A stretch of 64,000 bases of DNA from a virus, in the IMG/VR virus record IMGVR_UViG_3300043446_001534, positions 1 through 64,000 of that record. The stretch is one strand, 5' to 3'. The notes under the pieces were generated by a model that saw nothing but the letters and a program-made list of their open reading frames with translations, had not been told where the DNA came from and searched no databases. This document shows, piece by piece, positions 36,407 through 44,450 of the stretch; positions within the stretch are counted from its first letter, which is position 1, and every line of letters starts with the position of its first letter. A program made the position numbers and the translations under genes.

Positions 36407-37603
36407 CTACAACCTCACGGGAAGTACGTTCAAAAATTCTCTCGGGTCAAAACTTCCACCAATTGCCATAGTAAGCATTCCGGGTTTTGATTCCATACCT
36501 GCACGGTCTCTAAACCATTCGCTACCGGGGTCAGTAGTTGGGCATTGAACCCAGAGTCGTTGACTGATATCCATGCATTTAAAGTTGTGATAGTGGCCGG
36601 AGACCCAGAGGTCTGCGTTACCTAAAGCAGTTTGCCCGGCGGCTTGATTTGATAAATACTTTAGCGGGTCGCGTGCTTGGTGTCCGTGGAATAGCCCGAG
36701 CATACATCCGTCAATGTTTACGGTAAGCGTTTGATGTCCGGAAGCTGGGTATCGGAATTCAATATGTTGCAGTGCTGGGTTTTCTGCACATGCGTCTTGC
36801 ACTGCTGATGCAATCTCAACGTTCCATCCATCTGCCGGGTCGGCTGCAACCTGACGGGTAACTTCGTCGTGGTTACCGTTGATTACTGGAACTACCATTC
36901 TTTCCGTAAGTGGTGCCAAAGCTTTAATCTGTGCCATAAGCAAACGACGTGCAACACGCACCTGTTCGGTAAGACCTAAGTCAGACGCTGCTTGACCTTG
37001 TAGTCGACCACCTTGTGAAACAATTCCTTCTACGTGGTCACCCACTAGGCTAAGCACGATTCCGCCAATTGGAATACCAGACTTAACTAGCAGTTGTTGT
37101 CTAGCTACGGCAGATTCTGTTAAGTGCAATAGCCGAGCAATTGATTGCTCGGTGCCGTTGCCGTTTGCCTTTTTACCAATTTGTTGGTCACTAAGAAATA
37201 CTGCGTAAGAACCATCTCCTGTAGAAGGTTTGATTCCTTTTTCTGGTCTCCACTTTTTGATTTCGTCTACAAGTTTTTCTGCATCTAGACGGTCAGCTAA
37301 AGCAACTCTTGCTGGTACAACATTGACTCGAAGCGACTCTAGGTACTCACCGTCATATTTCTGCCACTTGCCACGACGAACGGAAGTGATTTCCCAGTCG
37401 TCCGGGTTTAGGTCAAAGTCGATTAGTATCTGTCTTGCATCTTGCGGCTGTCCTGGTTGGTGTGGTTCTGAGATAATAAAACCGCCAGTCAAGTCATCTA
37501 CGTCCATTCGCGGACGCCAACTTTCTGGCGTATTTAGATTTTTGGTATCAGACCCTGTTTTTCCCGGATTAGATAGTTGTTCGAACTTGTCTGAAAGGCT
37601 CAT
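36407..37603 (-). CDS. Calcineurin-like metallophosphoesterase
   Basis: 398 residues. A phage-specific N-terminal region (about 1-130, with FDLNPDDWEITSVRRGKWQ) precedes the metallophosphoesterase core: VFLSDQQIG, LSLVGDHVEG (GDxxE variant of the GDxxD motif), VVPVINGNHDEV (GNHD/E), CMLGLFHGHQ, and WVSGHYHNF (GHxH). The metal-binding pattern is essentially complete. Such phage enzymes may be nucleases or 2',3'-cyclic phosphodiesterases. The HTH gene just upstream (1-nt overlap) probably forms a unit with it. Confidence 0.8.
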   Translation of the reverse strand: MSLSDKFEQLSNPGKTGSDTKNLNTPESWRPRMDVDDLTGGFIISEPHQPGQPQDARQILIDFDLNPDDWEITSVRRGKWQKYDGEYLESLRVNVVPARVALADRLDAEKLVDEIKKWRPEKGIKPSTGDGSYAVFLSDQQIGKKANGNGTEQSIARLLHLTESAVARQQLLVKSGIPIGGIVLSLVGDHVEGIVSQGGRLQGQAASDLGLTEQVRVARRLLMAQIKALAPLTERMVVPVINGNHDEVTRQVAADPADGWNVEIASAVQDACAENPALQHIEFRYPASGHQTLTVNIDGCMLGLFHGHQARDPLKYLSNQAAGQTALGNADLWVSGHYHNFKCMDISQRLWVQCPTTDPGSEWFRDRAGMESKPGMLTMAIGGSFDPREFLNVLPVRL

Positions 37604-37872
37604 TAGTTGTTCTTTCTGTTACAACCGCATTCGGCACGACGGTGTCTATCCACTGCGCTATTAGAGAGGTCAAATCCTTCTTCTCTAAGTACCTTAGCTA
37701 TTGTAGCGTTATTTAGTCTGTCAGGAGCACCTACTGGCGTGTCTAACATTTTTTGTAGAGTTTCTCGGTCTTTCTCCGAGAGAGCATCTCCATGAACGAT
37801 AGAGCCAATCTTACAGAGCGTTACACGCTTTTCGGTTTTCTTGGCTTCAGCAAACTTGTCTGCAAGTGACAT
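37603..37872 (-). CDS. Small helix-turn-helix protein (89 aa)
   Basis: Basic N-terminus (MSLADKFAEAKKTEKRVTLC), then GAPDRLNNATIAKVLREEGFDLSNSAVDRHRR, which reads as a helix-turn-helix with a Cys-x-Cys ending (ECGCNRKNN). C20, C83 and C85 could bind zinc. The N-terminal SLADKF segment is echoed in the downstream phosphoesterase (SLSDKFEQL), which suggests interaction or a shared start. Probably binds DNA; target unknown. Confidence 0.6.
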   Translation of the reverse strand: MSLADKFAEAKKTEKRVTLCKIGSIVHGDALSEKDRETLQKMLDTPVGAPDRLNNATIAKVLREEGFDLSNSAVDRHRRAECGCNRKNN

Positions 37873-37907
37873 ACTGGTCCTTCCGTACTGTGTATCTGTC
37901 GTTTGTC

Positions 37908-37913
37908 ATTCTA
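37908..37913 (-). promoter_or_regulatory. Candidate -10 box upstream of HTH gene
   Basis: TAGAAT on the minus strand, 36 nt before the HTH gene start, matches the TARAAT boxes seen elsewhere in this window. The -35 region is poor, so this rests on the recurring -10 pattern only. Confidence 0.25.
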
Positions 37914-37941
37914 CTACAATTGCGAGGCTATTGATGGATAT

Positions 37942-38304
37942 TTAGCTAGCCTTTTTTCGTGTTCTACGAACCTTAACTGGAACGGTTTCTTGAGTCACAT
38001 CTAGGGCTGGGACATACCCCGGATAGTTAGCAAGCAACAGTTGTTTTACAAACTTTATCTCTACTTGATTTTCTTTAGACATGTCTGAGATGTCTTTTAC
38101 TTGGTCAGCTAGTGAACTTCCACCGTTTGGCCAAAGTTGATGCTCGACTCTATCTAGTCTTTCGGAAATTGTCCTGCCGTCTGAGTCTAATCCGATGGAA
38201 TCGCTGATTCTTCGTGCTACTCTATATGTAGCTACAAGTCCTCCAACAATGACTCCAATAGCGGTTATGACGGCTGCTGTTGTGAAAATAGGGTCTAGTT
38301 CCAT
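37942..38304 (-). CDS. Membrane-anchored coiled-coil protein (DUF2746-like)
   Basis: 120 residues with one N-terminal transmembrane segment (about 8-28, FTTAAVITAIGVIVGGLVATY), then a soluble part with SISERLDRVEHQL-like coil and QVEIKFVKQLLLANYPG, ending in a basic tail (VRRTRKKAS). The layout resembles actinophage DUF2746/holin-like small membrane proteins. It is the first gene of the leftward early transcript. Function unknown; a lysis role is only one option. Confidence 0.55.
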   Translation of the reverse strand: MELDPIFTTAAVITAIGVIVGGLVATYRVARRISDSIGLDSDGRTISERLDRVEHQLWPNGGSSLADQVKDISDMSKENQVEIKFVKQLLLANYPGYVPALDVTQETVPVKVRRTRKKAS

Positions 38305-38509
38305 GAGCTATACTTGTAGTTACCTTCGGTAGAAGCGATTAGGTTTGCTTCTATAATTCTACCCTAGTAGGGTCGCCCTGATTCGGCAGATTGTTAGGTC
38401 AATCACTCTCGGTCAGTTTTAGCGCATTCGCGCACAAAAAATTGTCGTGTCACGCTTGCAACGTGCATACTTTCGTGTATGCTGTTGCCAGTAGATTTAG
38501 GAGAGTTAC
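38305..38509. promoter_or_regulatory. Divergent control region between leftward early genes and primase
   Basis: 205 nt of non-coding DNA. It holds three dyads: TAGAAGC (38330-38336) with GCTTCTA (38347-38353); the palindrome ACCCTAGTAGGGT (38362-38374); and GCATAC (38465-38470) with GTATGC (38477-38482). A minus-strand -10 (TAGAAT, 38356-38361) lies between the first two; a plus-strand promoter overlaps the third. The dyads at promoter positions look like operators, so this is a plausible genetic switch. Confidence 0.55.
38456..38483 (+). promoter_or_regulatory. Plus-strand promoter for prim-pol/helicase with overlapping operator-like dyad
   Basis: TTGCAA (38456-38461), a 16-nt spacer and TATGCT (38478-38483) fit a vegetative sigma factor promoter, 27 nt before the ATG. 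The inverted repeat GCATAC-N6-GTATGC (38465-38482) covers the spacer and -10, where a repressor would block RNA polymerase. Confidence 0.5.
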
Positions 38510-41113
38510 ATGTCCAATTGGGATTCAGCAAGCAACGGTAGGTTAGCAAAAGGTGCGGAATGGTACGCATCTAAAGGGTGGAAACTACTTCCCTGTCACG
38601 GTATTGCTGACGGTGGACGCTGCACTTGTAGTCAGCCTCACGGTGAGCCGAAAGATGTAGGTAAGCACCCGGCAATTCGTGAGTGGAACATCAATGCCAC
38701 TGACGATGCTGCAACTGTAGCTGGCTGGTGGGAACGTAACCCTGACTATAACATTGGTGTTTTTTGTGGTCCATCTGGATTCCTTGTAATTGATGTCGAC
38801 CCTCGCTCTGGGGGGTTAGAGTCATTTGAAAAGTTTGAAGAACTATTAGAGGGTGTTCTACCTGCTACTGTTGAGGCCCAAACCGGTGAATACATGCACA
38901 ACGGTAAGATTGTGCGCGGTCGCCACCTCTACTTCAAGTGTGACCCTGAAGAGCAGTTTGTCGGAAACCTAATTAAGAATGGCCTTAAGGGTATCGATAT
39001 CAAACACAATGGGTATGTTTTGATTGCTCCATCTAGACACTTCTCTGGAACTGCTTATGACTGGAAGCCAGGACATGCTCCCTGGGAAATGGAAATGGCA
39101 GAAGCCCCCGAGGAGTTGCTACAGGCCATTCGCAAAAAAGCACGTCGTGGAACTGGAACTAGCTACGCCGAGGGTAGCTGGGACTGGATGTCAGAACTTG
39201 ATTTTAAAGGTGAAAAAGTTGACATCCAAAAGATGCTTGAAGACGGCATTGATGAAGGCTCCCGTGCTGTAGACATTTATAAACTAGCGTGTGCTCTTGC
39301 TAACAAGTTTGGTACTACTCCGGACGCTCAGATGATGATTGAGACGATGATGATTCGTTTCAATCACGAAAAGGTTCGCCCTCCAATGGAGCTTGAGGGC
39401 CCTAACTCTCTACTTATGCACACTCGTCGTGCGATTGAGTTTGTAGCCAATAATCCTAAGAGTAATCGGCTGTGGCCTGGTATTGATGACTGGGAGAAAG
39501 GTCGCCAGTGGGCTCAGGAAATTTCATCACCGGAAGCTCAGGCTCAGATTGGCGGTGGTTATCCCGGTTCAAATGTTGTAGGTAGTCAAATTACTAGGCT
39601 AGTCGAATCTGGAATGTCTCTCACTGAAGCAACTACAAATGGCAACATTGATATCCCAGAAGATGCTGATGCAATTGATGAAGCCGGCGGTGGACGTCCT
39701 GGATTCCGTACGCTTACTGATATGGGTAATGGTCGTCGTTTAGTTGATAGCTACGGCTCGGCTATTCGCTATACTCCTGGTCTTGGTTGGTTCCGCTGGG
39801 ATGGAAATTACTGGAAGCCAGATTTGGAAAGCCTAGAACTACAGGAGCTAGCAAAAAATGTTGCGACAGTGATTGCTGCTGAAGTAAGTAATCACGACGA
39901 CCCGGACAAGAAAACAGAGATTCTTAAGTGGGCCTATCAGACTAAGTCAAACAGTCGCATCAAAAACATGATTGTCAGTGCTAACTCGGACCCTCGTGTT
40001 GTGGTTGGAGTAAACCAGTGGGATAGCGATGACAACTTACTTGGTGTTCAGAATGGTGTAATTGACCTTAAAACTGGAGAACTATTAAAAGGCCAACCAA
40101 ATCTCTACATTACGCGTCGTGCTCCTGTGGCTTACAACCCGGGAATTCGTAATCCACGCTGGGAGCAGTTTATCGACTTTGCTACTGGTGGAGATAAAGA
40201 ACTTCAAGACTGGCTACAACGTGCTGTTGGTTACACGCTTACTGGTAGGAAAAACCACGACATTATGTTCTTGGTTTACGGTCCTCCAGGGTCTGGTAAG
40301 AACACATTTGTCGAGGCTATTGTAAAAGCGCTGGGAACTCAGCAGTACTCATGGCCACTTGATTCTGGAGTGTTGGCCGCTGGCGATGGTTCGGCTAGCC
40401 GTTCTGATGAATACCACTGGGCTCAGTTGCGTGGTCGTCGTATGGTTTGGGTTGACGAGCTTCCAGAATCTGAGCGTCTTAAGGAGAACTCGGTCAAAAA
40501 GCTTACTGGTTCATCTGAAATCTCGGCGCGTTCTCCGGGTGAACAGCCGTTTACTTTTCAGGCTCAGGCTAAACTTTGGGTGACAACTAACCACCGCCCT
40601 ACCATTACTGATGATGCTATGTGGCGTCGTCTTCGCCCTATCCCGCTAGAAAATGTCCCGGAGAAGCCGGACCCAGATTTGAAGGCTTACTTATTTGACC
40701 CTGAAGGCGGTCTTCCGGGAGTTCTTGCCTGGGCTGTTGAAGGTGCTATTAAATACCTAAACTCTAGTGCCAAGGACCCTTTGGCTATGTGCTCTGCTGT
40801 TGAAGAAGCCGCATCTGTGTATCGTAAGAATGAGGATAGAATCGGTTTGTTCCTGGAAGAAGAGACTATTGAGTCCGAAGGTGCTTCGCTTGGAGTAAAG
40901 GCTCTATACACAATCTATAAGATGTGGACAGAAGAGCGTGGAGAGCGTTCTTTGTCTCAGACTAACTTTCAGCGTCGTATGGCTGACCGTGGCATTAAGA
41001 TTGAAGGTCAGGGCTCTAAAGCTGTAATTCTCGGTAGAATAATGGTTCCTAGGGCTGTACCTAGTGGAGAAGTTGACTGGGGGACCGCAACACGATTTGC
41101 TAAAAACTTCTAA
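38510..41113 (+). CDS. Prim-pol / D5-type primase-helicase
   Basis: 867 residues with ATG preceded by TAGGAGAG. N-terminal bifunctional primase-polymerase domain (about 1-220): CHGIADGGRCTCSQPHG zinc-like motif, WWERNPDYNIGVFCGPSGFLVIDVDP (catalytic DxD) and GRHLYFKC. A linker (220-420) leads to a D5_N-like region (LVDSYGSAIRYTPGLGWFRWDGNYWKPD) and an SF3 helicase: Walker A VYGPPGSGKNTF near 590, MVWVDELPESERL (B/B') and WVTTNHRP (sensor). These P4-like proteins unwind and prime phage DNA. It is the only replication gene on the plus strand, facing away from the polymerase cluster. Confidence 0.9.
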   Translation: MSNWDSASNGRLAKGAEWYASKGWKLLPCHGIADGGRCTCSQPHGEPKDVGKHPAIREWNINATDDAATVAGWWERNPDYNIGVFCGPSGFLVIDVDPRSGGLESFEKFEELLEGVLPATVEAQTGEYMHNGKIVRGRHLYFKCDPEEQFVGNLIKNGLKGIDIKHNGYVLIAPSRHFSGTAYDWKPGHAPWEMEMAEAPEELLQAIRKKARRGTGTSYAEGSWDWMSELDFKGEKVDIQKMLEDGIDEGSRAVDIYKLACALANKFGTTPDAQMMIETMMIRFNHEKVRPPMELEGPNSLLMHTRRAIEFVANNPKSNRLWPGIDDWEKGRQWAQEISSPEAQAQIGGGYPGSNVVGSQITRLVESGMSLTEATTNGNIDIPEDADAIDEAGGGRPGFRTLTDMGNGRRLVDSYGSAIRYTPGLGWFRWDGNYWKPDLESLELQELAKNVATVIAAEVSNHDDPDKKTEILKWAYQTKSNSRIKNMIVSANSDPRVVVGVNQWDSDDNLLGVQNGVIDLKTGELLKGQPNLYITRRAPVAYNPGIRNPRWEQFIDFATGGDKELQDWLQRAVGYTLTGRKNHDIMFLVYGPPGSGKNTFVEAIVKALGTQQYSWPLDSGVLAAGDGSASRSDEYHWAQLRGRRMVWVDELPESERLKENSVKKLTGSSEISARSPGEQPFTFQAQAKLWVTTNHRPTITDDAMWRRLRPIPLENVPEKPDPDLKAYLFDPEGGLPGVLAWAVEGAIKYLNSSAKDPLAMCSAVEEAASVYRKNEDRIGLFLEEETIESEGASLGVKALYTIYKMWTEERGERSLSQTNFQRRMADRGIKIEGQGSKAVILGRIMVPRAVPSGEVDWGTATRFAKNF

Positions 41114-41131
41114 AAACACGAGTCTGTATTA

Positions 41132-41159
41132 TTCAGATTTCAGAACCGTGCTATAGAAT
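41132..41159 (+). promoter_or_regulatory. Candidate promoter for glycosyltransferase gene
   Basis: TTCAGA (41132-41137), a 16-nt spacer and TAGAAT (41154-41159) give a fair vegetative promoter. Transcription would start near 41166 and the RNA would carry the strong stem-loop at 41191-41220. Confidence 0.35.
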
Positions 41160-41190
41160 ATAGATGTGCACTCTGGGGAGAGGCACAGGA

Positions 41191-41220
41191 GGGGGCTGGC
41201 GGTACCAACTGTCAGCCCCC
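41191..41220 (+). promoter_or_regulatory. Leader stem-loop of glycosyltransferase gene
   Basis: GGGGGCTGGC (41191-41200) pairs with GTCAGCCCCC (41211-41220): 10 bp including one G-U, 10-nt loop, 20 nt before the ATG. No U-run follows, so it is not a simple terminator. Confidence 0.6.
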
Positions 41221-41240
41221 AACAATTACTTAGGAGAACT

Positions 41241-42044
41241 ATGAAAATTTGCATCGCCACCCCGATGTATGGCGGAAACGCTAAAAGCATGTATGTAGCT
41301 TCGCTCGTCGAACTACTAAATAAGTTGGTATTGAACGGTCATCAAGCGTTTCAGACTGTAATCACTAACGAAAGTCTAATCACTAGAGCAAGAAATTCTT
41401 TGGTGCACGAGTTTCTAAAAACTGATGCGGATGCTATCTTGTTCATAGACGCTGACCACGGGTTCTTTGCTGATGATATTTTAAGAATGGTTGAATCTGG
41501 TAAAGACCTGATTGGTGGTATTTACCCAATGAAAGCTATTAACTGGAACAATGTCAGAAAAGCAGCACTTGCTGGTAAAGAGAATCTTTCAGAATATTCT
41601 GGATTTTTTGCGGTAAACTTTTTACCTGAGGCTCAAACTTTTCAGTACTATGAACCTTTTAAAGTTCGTGATATTGGTACCGGGATGATGTTTATCACTA
41701 GAAAAGTTTTTGAAGAACTTAAGCCTCATTGCAACAAGTATAGAAATAACTCCATTAATAATGGAAGCATTGAAGATGCGGAAATCACCGAGTACTTCAC
41801 CACTATGATTGACCCTGATGACAAGGTCCTTCTATCAGAAGACTATGCTTTCTGCTACATGTGGAGAAAATTAGGAAATGATGTATATGCTGCCCCGTGG
41901 GTAAGACTTACTCACGCTGGTGATTATAACTTTGCCGGAAACTTCTTAAATATGCTGGAAGCTAATGAAATGCCAGACATTCCTATCGATGCTCCAGCAG
42001 ATTCCGCACAGTCGTCGGATACCACTTCCGCTGATTCTGAGTAG
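41241..42044 (+). CDS. Glycosyltransferase, GT-A type
   Basis: ATG at 41241 with TAGGAGAAC upstream is preferred; a GTG at 41166 would place the leader hairpin inside the coding sequence. The 267 residues start MKICIATPMYGGNAKSMYVASLV. They contain SLITRARNSLVHEFL, the DxD motif ADAILFIDADHGF (about residue 65-77), DLIGGIYPMKA and DIGTGMMFITRKVFEEL, then SEDYAFCYMWRKLG and VYAAPWVRLTHAG. This is the pattern of phage and cyanophage GT-A transferases. The C-terminus is low complexity (DSAQSSDTTSADSE) and overlaps the convergent recombinase gene by 62 nt. Confidence 0.8.
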   Translation: MKICIATPMYGGNAKSMYVASLVELLNKLVLNGHQAFQTVITNESLITRARNSLVHEFLKTDADAILFIDADHGFFADDILRMVESGKDLIGGIYPMKAINWNNVRKAALAGKENLSEYSGFFAVNFLPEAQTFQYYEPFKVRDIGTGMMFITRKVFEELKPHCNKYRNNSINNGSIEDAEITEYFTTMIDPDDKVLLSEDYAFCYMWRKLGNDVYAAPWVRLTHAGDYNFAGNFLNMLEANEMPDIPIDAPADSAQSSDTTSADSE

Positions 42045-42642
42045 GTATTCCATCACGGTTTAGTCCGTCGGCAATAGTTTTATACGAAGCCCCTGAAGCT
42101 CTTTCAGAGATAACTCTCTGTTTAATTTCTTCGGGGGTTTTGTTACGTGGTCCCATGTCTACGCCCCAGACTACGCCTCTTGCTCTACGGTCTTTATGAA
42201 CATCACGCTGACGTTCAGCAATAATGCCACGTTCCATCTCGGCAAGAGCAGACATAATAGTCACTACAAATCTTCCCTGATACGAAGATGTGTCTAGATT
42301 CAAATCAAGCATTACTAATCGCCAGTTATTTTTATTAGCTCTATCAACAATGCTTAAGAAGTCTTGGGTAGAGCGAGCAAGTCTATCTATTCTTGTCACA
42401 AATAATGCTTGTGCGTTACCAGCATCTAGTCTTTTCAATGCTTCTGTTAGTGCCGGTCTACCAGAGATAGATTTTCCGGAGCGACCTTCTTCGCGTACTA
42501 TTTCTATATTTGTAAACCCGGCCATTTCTGCCGCTTGTTGTAGCTGACGCTCTTGAACATCAAGAGATACACCATCGTTTACTTGTAGCTGCGTAGATAC
42601 ACGGGCATACAATAGTGCTAGTCCTGGATTATCTGTACTCAC
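41983..42642 (-). CDS. Short serine recombinase (resolvase/invertase type)
   Basis: 219 residues. Catalytic domain about 1-145: LLYARVSTQLQ (nucleophile S16), REEGRSGKSISGRPALTEAL, LFVTRIDRLARS (catalytic arginines), and ALAEMERGIIAERQ. A C-terminal helix-turn-helix-like part (TPEEIKQRVISERASGASYKTIADGLNRDGIPTQ reads as helices) ends at TTVRNLLEHR. It lacks the large zinc-ribbon/coiled-coil part of serine integrases. It could resolve multimers, invert DNA or integrate. It sits next to the inverted fibre cassette. Its 3' end overlaps the convergent glycosyltransferase gene. Confidence 0.82.
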   Translation of the reverse strand: MSTDNPGLALLYARVSTQLQVNDGVSLDVQERQLQQAAEMAGFTNIEIVREEGRSGKSISGRPALTEALKRLDAGNAQALFVTRIDRLARSTQDFLSIVDRANKNNWRLVMLDLNLDTSSYQGRFVVTIMSALAEMERGIIAERQRDVHKDRRARGVVWGVDMGPRNKTPEEIKQRVISERASGASYKTIADGLNRDGIPTQNQRKWYPTTVRNLLEHR

Positions 42643-42649
42643 CTATTAA

Positions 42650-43543
42650 TTATAGGTTGTTTAGAAGTGCCCCTACTCTAGACTGCAATCCATCTACTGT
42701 GGTTGAGTTTTCAATAATTTCATCAAATGCATAGTTGTTTAGAGCATGCTCTGATGCATGGTCATTTGCTGGTCCCACTCCCAGCCTATTTACCCGCCAA
42801 ACTTTACCATTTAACTTCTTAATAGCGTCTGCCTCGTTCGGGAATCTGACATCCGAAAATACGGCTTTTGCTCCGTCTGGAATTTCTTTAATGGCTGCGT
42901 CTACCCAGAAATCCTGGCCAAACATTTCTCTACCGACTTCTGTTCCAAATCTTTGAAGTAACCCTCTAATATCAGGGCTTCGTTCTTTGATTCCGTCCCA
43001 GCCGTAGATGTCAATTCCAATTCTAAGGGCGGTGTTTTGAACATCGTTTACAGTAATTCTTGGATTCAGTCTGTACATTGCTTCTTTCATCGGAGCGGCA
43101 AAAGACATCTTTATATACCCATGGTTTTCCACTAAGTAGTCAGCAATGGTGTCCTTACCTGACCTAGCCCAGCCGGCGAGTCCGATACATGTAATTCTGG
43201 GCTGTAGTTGTCCATCTTTAAGAATTAGTAAAGGAATACCTACTGCTTCTGCGACATGCACTTCAAGTGATGCTCCTTTAGATGATTGCCAGCCAGGAAG
43301 AACACAGACTGCATCAACACTCAGTACATGAGGTAGGTCTCGTTTCATGTAGTATGACCAAGAGTTGTTTGGACGTTCTGGACTACCGGCACTAATTAGT
43401 GCTTCTTCTAGAGTTCCCCCATCATTGTGCGCAGGATTAATAACTTCATGCCCTAATGCTTCAAGTTTAGCTTGAGCTTCAAAAAATGCTAGGAAGTTCC
43501 AGTCGGTTATACCGCTCATCGGGCCTGCAATGTATACCTTCAT
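42650..43543 (-). CDS. DUF4406 domain fused to deoxynucleoside monophosphate kinase
   Basis: 297 residues. Residues 1-115 are a DUF4406/nucleoside 2-deoxyribosyltransferase-like domain (MKVYIAGPMSGITDWNFLAFFEAQAKLEALGHEV reads in two parts, with LPHVLSVDAVCVLPGWQSSKGASLEVHVA). Residues 118-297 are a kinase with the P-loop GLAGWARSGKDT (121-132), FAAPMKEAMY, LQRFGTEVGREMFGQDFWVD and SDVRFPNEADAI, as in T4 gp1-type dNMP kinases. Both parts act on nucleotides, so the fusion could salvage or convert deoxynucleotides for phage DNA. Overlaps the upstream gene by 4 nt. Confidence 0.8.
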   Translation of the reverse strand: MKVYIAGPMSGITDWNFLAFFEAQAKLEALGHEVINPAHNDGGTLEEALISAGSPERPNNSWSYYMKRDLPHVLSVDAVCVLPGWQSSKGASLEVHVAEAVGIPLLILKDGQLQPRITCIGLAGWARSGKDTIADYLVENHGYIKMSFAAPMKEAMYRLNPRITVNDVQNTALRIGIDIYGWDGIKERSPDIRGLLQRFGTEVGREMFGQDFWVDAAIKEIPDGAKAVFSDVRFPNEADAIKKLNGKVWRVNRLGVGPANDHASEHALNNYAFDEIIENSTTVDGLQSRVGALLNNL

Positions 43544-43887
43544 TTATCTTCTTCCTTTTTGCGTACTCGTTCTTCAAGCTCGTTGATGGCTTCTTCCAAA
43601 TCATCTAGGCTAAAGAAGTTTGCTTCTTCGTTTTCCATGTCTTTAAACCGCTCAGTAATAATGGCAATGTCATAGCCATCTTCGTAGCCCGCTACGTAGG
43701 CTTCTATTTCTTCTTTAGATGCCTCTCTAACAACAAAGTCTGTTCCGTTAATCCCGTAAACAGCTTCTTCAGGGCTTGCAGCCCCTACATAGGCATAGTC
43801 TTCATCTACACCTTTATCCAGGTCGATGAATTTCCAGTCGACTCTGTAAAGTTTTTTGCTGTTGTTGTCTTCACCATTATCTTGCAT
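43540..43887 (-). CDS. Acidic hypothetical protein (115 aa)
   Basis: Highly acidic with DKGVDEDYAYVGAASPEEAVYGING, VREASKEEIEAYVAGYEDGYDI and a C-terminal helix (DDLEEAINELEERVRKKEEDK). No metal site or membrane segment. The EEA.Y...G pattern resembles small phage alpha/beta proteins without assigned role. It overlaps the dNMP-kinase fusion by 4 nt. Confidence 0.6.
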   Translation of the reverse strand: MQDNGEDNNSKKLYRVDWKFIDLDKGVDEDYAYVGAASPEEAVYGINGTDFVVREASKEEIEAYVAGYEDGYDIAIITERFKDMENEEANFFSLDDLEEAINELEERVRKKEEDK

Positions 43888-43913
43888 GCATTAATGCTAC
43901 ACCCTTATAGAAC

Positions 43914-43941
43914 AAAAAGCCACCATTTCTGGTGGCTTTTT
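43914..43941. terminator. Bidirectional terminator
   Basis: AAAAAGCCACCA (43914-43925) pairs perfectly with TGGTGGCTTTTT (43930-43941) around TTTC. With A-runs before and T-runs after the GC core in both orientations, it should stop transcription from either side. It lies 26 nt upstream of the leftward acidic-protein gene. Confidence 0.75.
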
Positions 43942-43995
43942 AGGTATTCTGCATCTCTGTACAAGATTAATACTTAGCCAGTTTAGTGGTGTTTT

Positions 43996-44023
43996 TTGGC
44001 CGTGTCAACTTGTGGAATAATAG
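43996..44023 (+). promoter_or_regulatory. Candidate promoter for small zinc-binding gene
   Basis: TTGGCC (43996-44001), 16-nt spacer, TAATAG (44018-44023). The predicted start point near 44030 suits the GTG at 44052 better than an upstream in-frame GTG at 43986. Confidence 0.35.
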
Positions 44024-44051
44024 AAATACAACTTCACAGCGTAAGGATGTC

Positions 44052-44207
44052 GTGGCTCCTAGACAAGATGACCCAAATGTCTGCAAAGTATGCGGAGAGT
44101 TTTTTGTGGTAGCTTCTCTTGCTCGTTGTTGCGAGCTAAAACATGAAGGTGTAGTTTTTGTTAGACCGGAGTTTAAGCCGCGTCCTGGTCAGCGGCCAAA
44201 AGATTGA
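44052..44207 (+). CDS. Small zinc-finger-like protein (51 aa)
   Basis: GTG 44052 is preferred because GTAAGGAT lies just before it and a candidate promoter overlaps the 5' part of the longer frame (GTG 43986, 73 aa). The product has VCKVCGEFF...RCCELKH, a C-x2-C and C-C-x3-H pattern that could bind zinc, and a basic Pro-rich tail (PEFKPRPGQRPKD). The gene ends flush against a convergent gene. It is an isolated plus-strand gene in a minus-strand block. Confidence 0.5.
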   Translation: MAPRQDDPNVCKVCGEFFVVASLARCCELKHEGVVFVRPEFKPRPGQRPKD

Positions 44208-44450
44208 TTACCACTTTCCAAGCGGGCATTTGGCTGCTTTTAGCTTAGTTTTATACTCCATAAAGCATCCGCACTGCTTGCATTGATTAAGTACTTTTAT
44301 TAGTTCCGGACATTGCTTACAAATGTCCATTCTTTCATCGGCATGACTTTCATCAATCTTTACAACTTTTGGATTAAGAAGGTCTAACGGTGTAACACCG
44401 TTTTTTTCTTTGTACTGCTCCCAGCGGGATTTCTTAGGTTCAGTTGTCAT
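44208..44450 (-). CDS. Small cysteine-rich zinc-binding protein (80 aa)
   Basis: N-terminal basic helix (KKSRWEQYKEKNG), then VTPLDLLNP and a metal-binding half: MDICKQCPEL, LNQCKQCGCFMEYKT and KCPLGKW, giving C-x2-C, C-x2-C-x-C and a last C. Proteins of this type (DUF6171-like) are frequent in phages of aquatic bacteria, often near structural genes. Function unknown. Overlaps the next upstream gene by 11 nt. Confidence 0.65.
   Translation of the reverse strand: MTTEPKKSRWEQYKEKNGVTPLDLLNPKVVKIDESHADERMDICKQCPELIKVLNQCKQCGCFMEYKTKLKAAKCPLGKW

Noticed and set aside
41166-41240. Longer start (GTG 41166) for the glycosyltransferase gene
   Set aside because: It would translate the 10-bp leader hairpin, begins at the predicted transcription start, and has no ribosome site; ATG 41241 follows AGGAGA.
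41983-42642. Serine integrase for lysogeny
   Set aside because: At 219 residues it lacks the large C-terminal recombinase and zinc-ribbon/coiled-coil parts; no attachment site or immunity repressor was recognised nearby.
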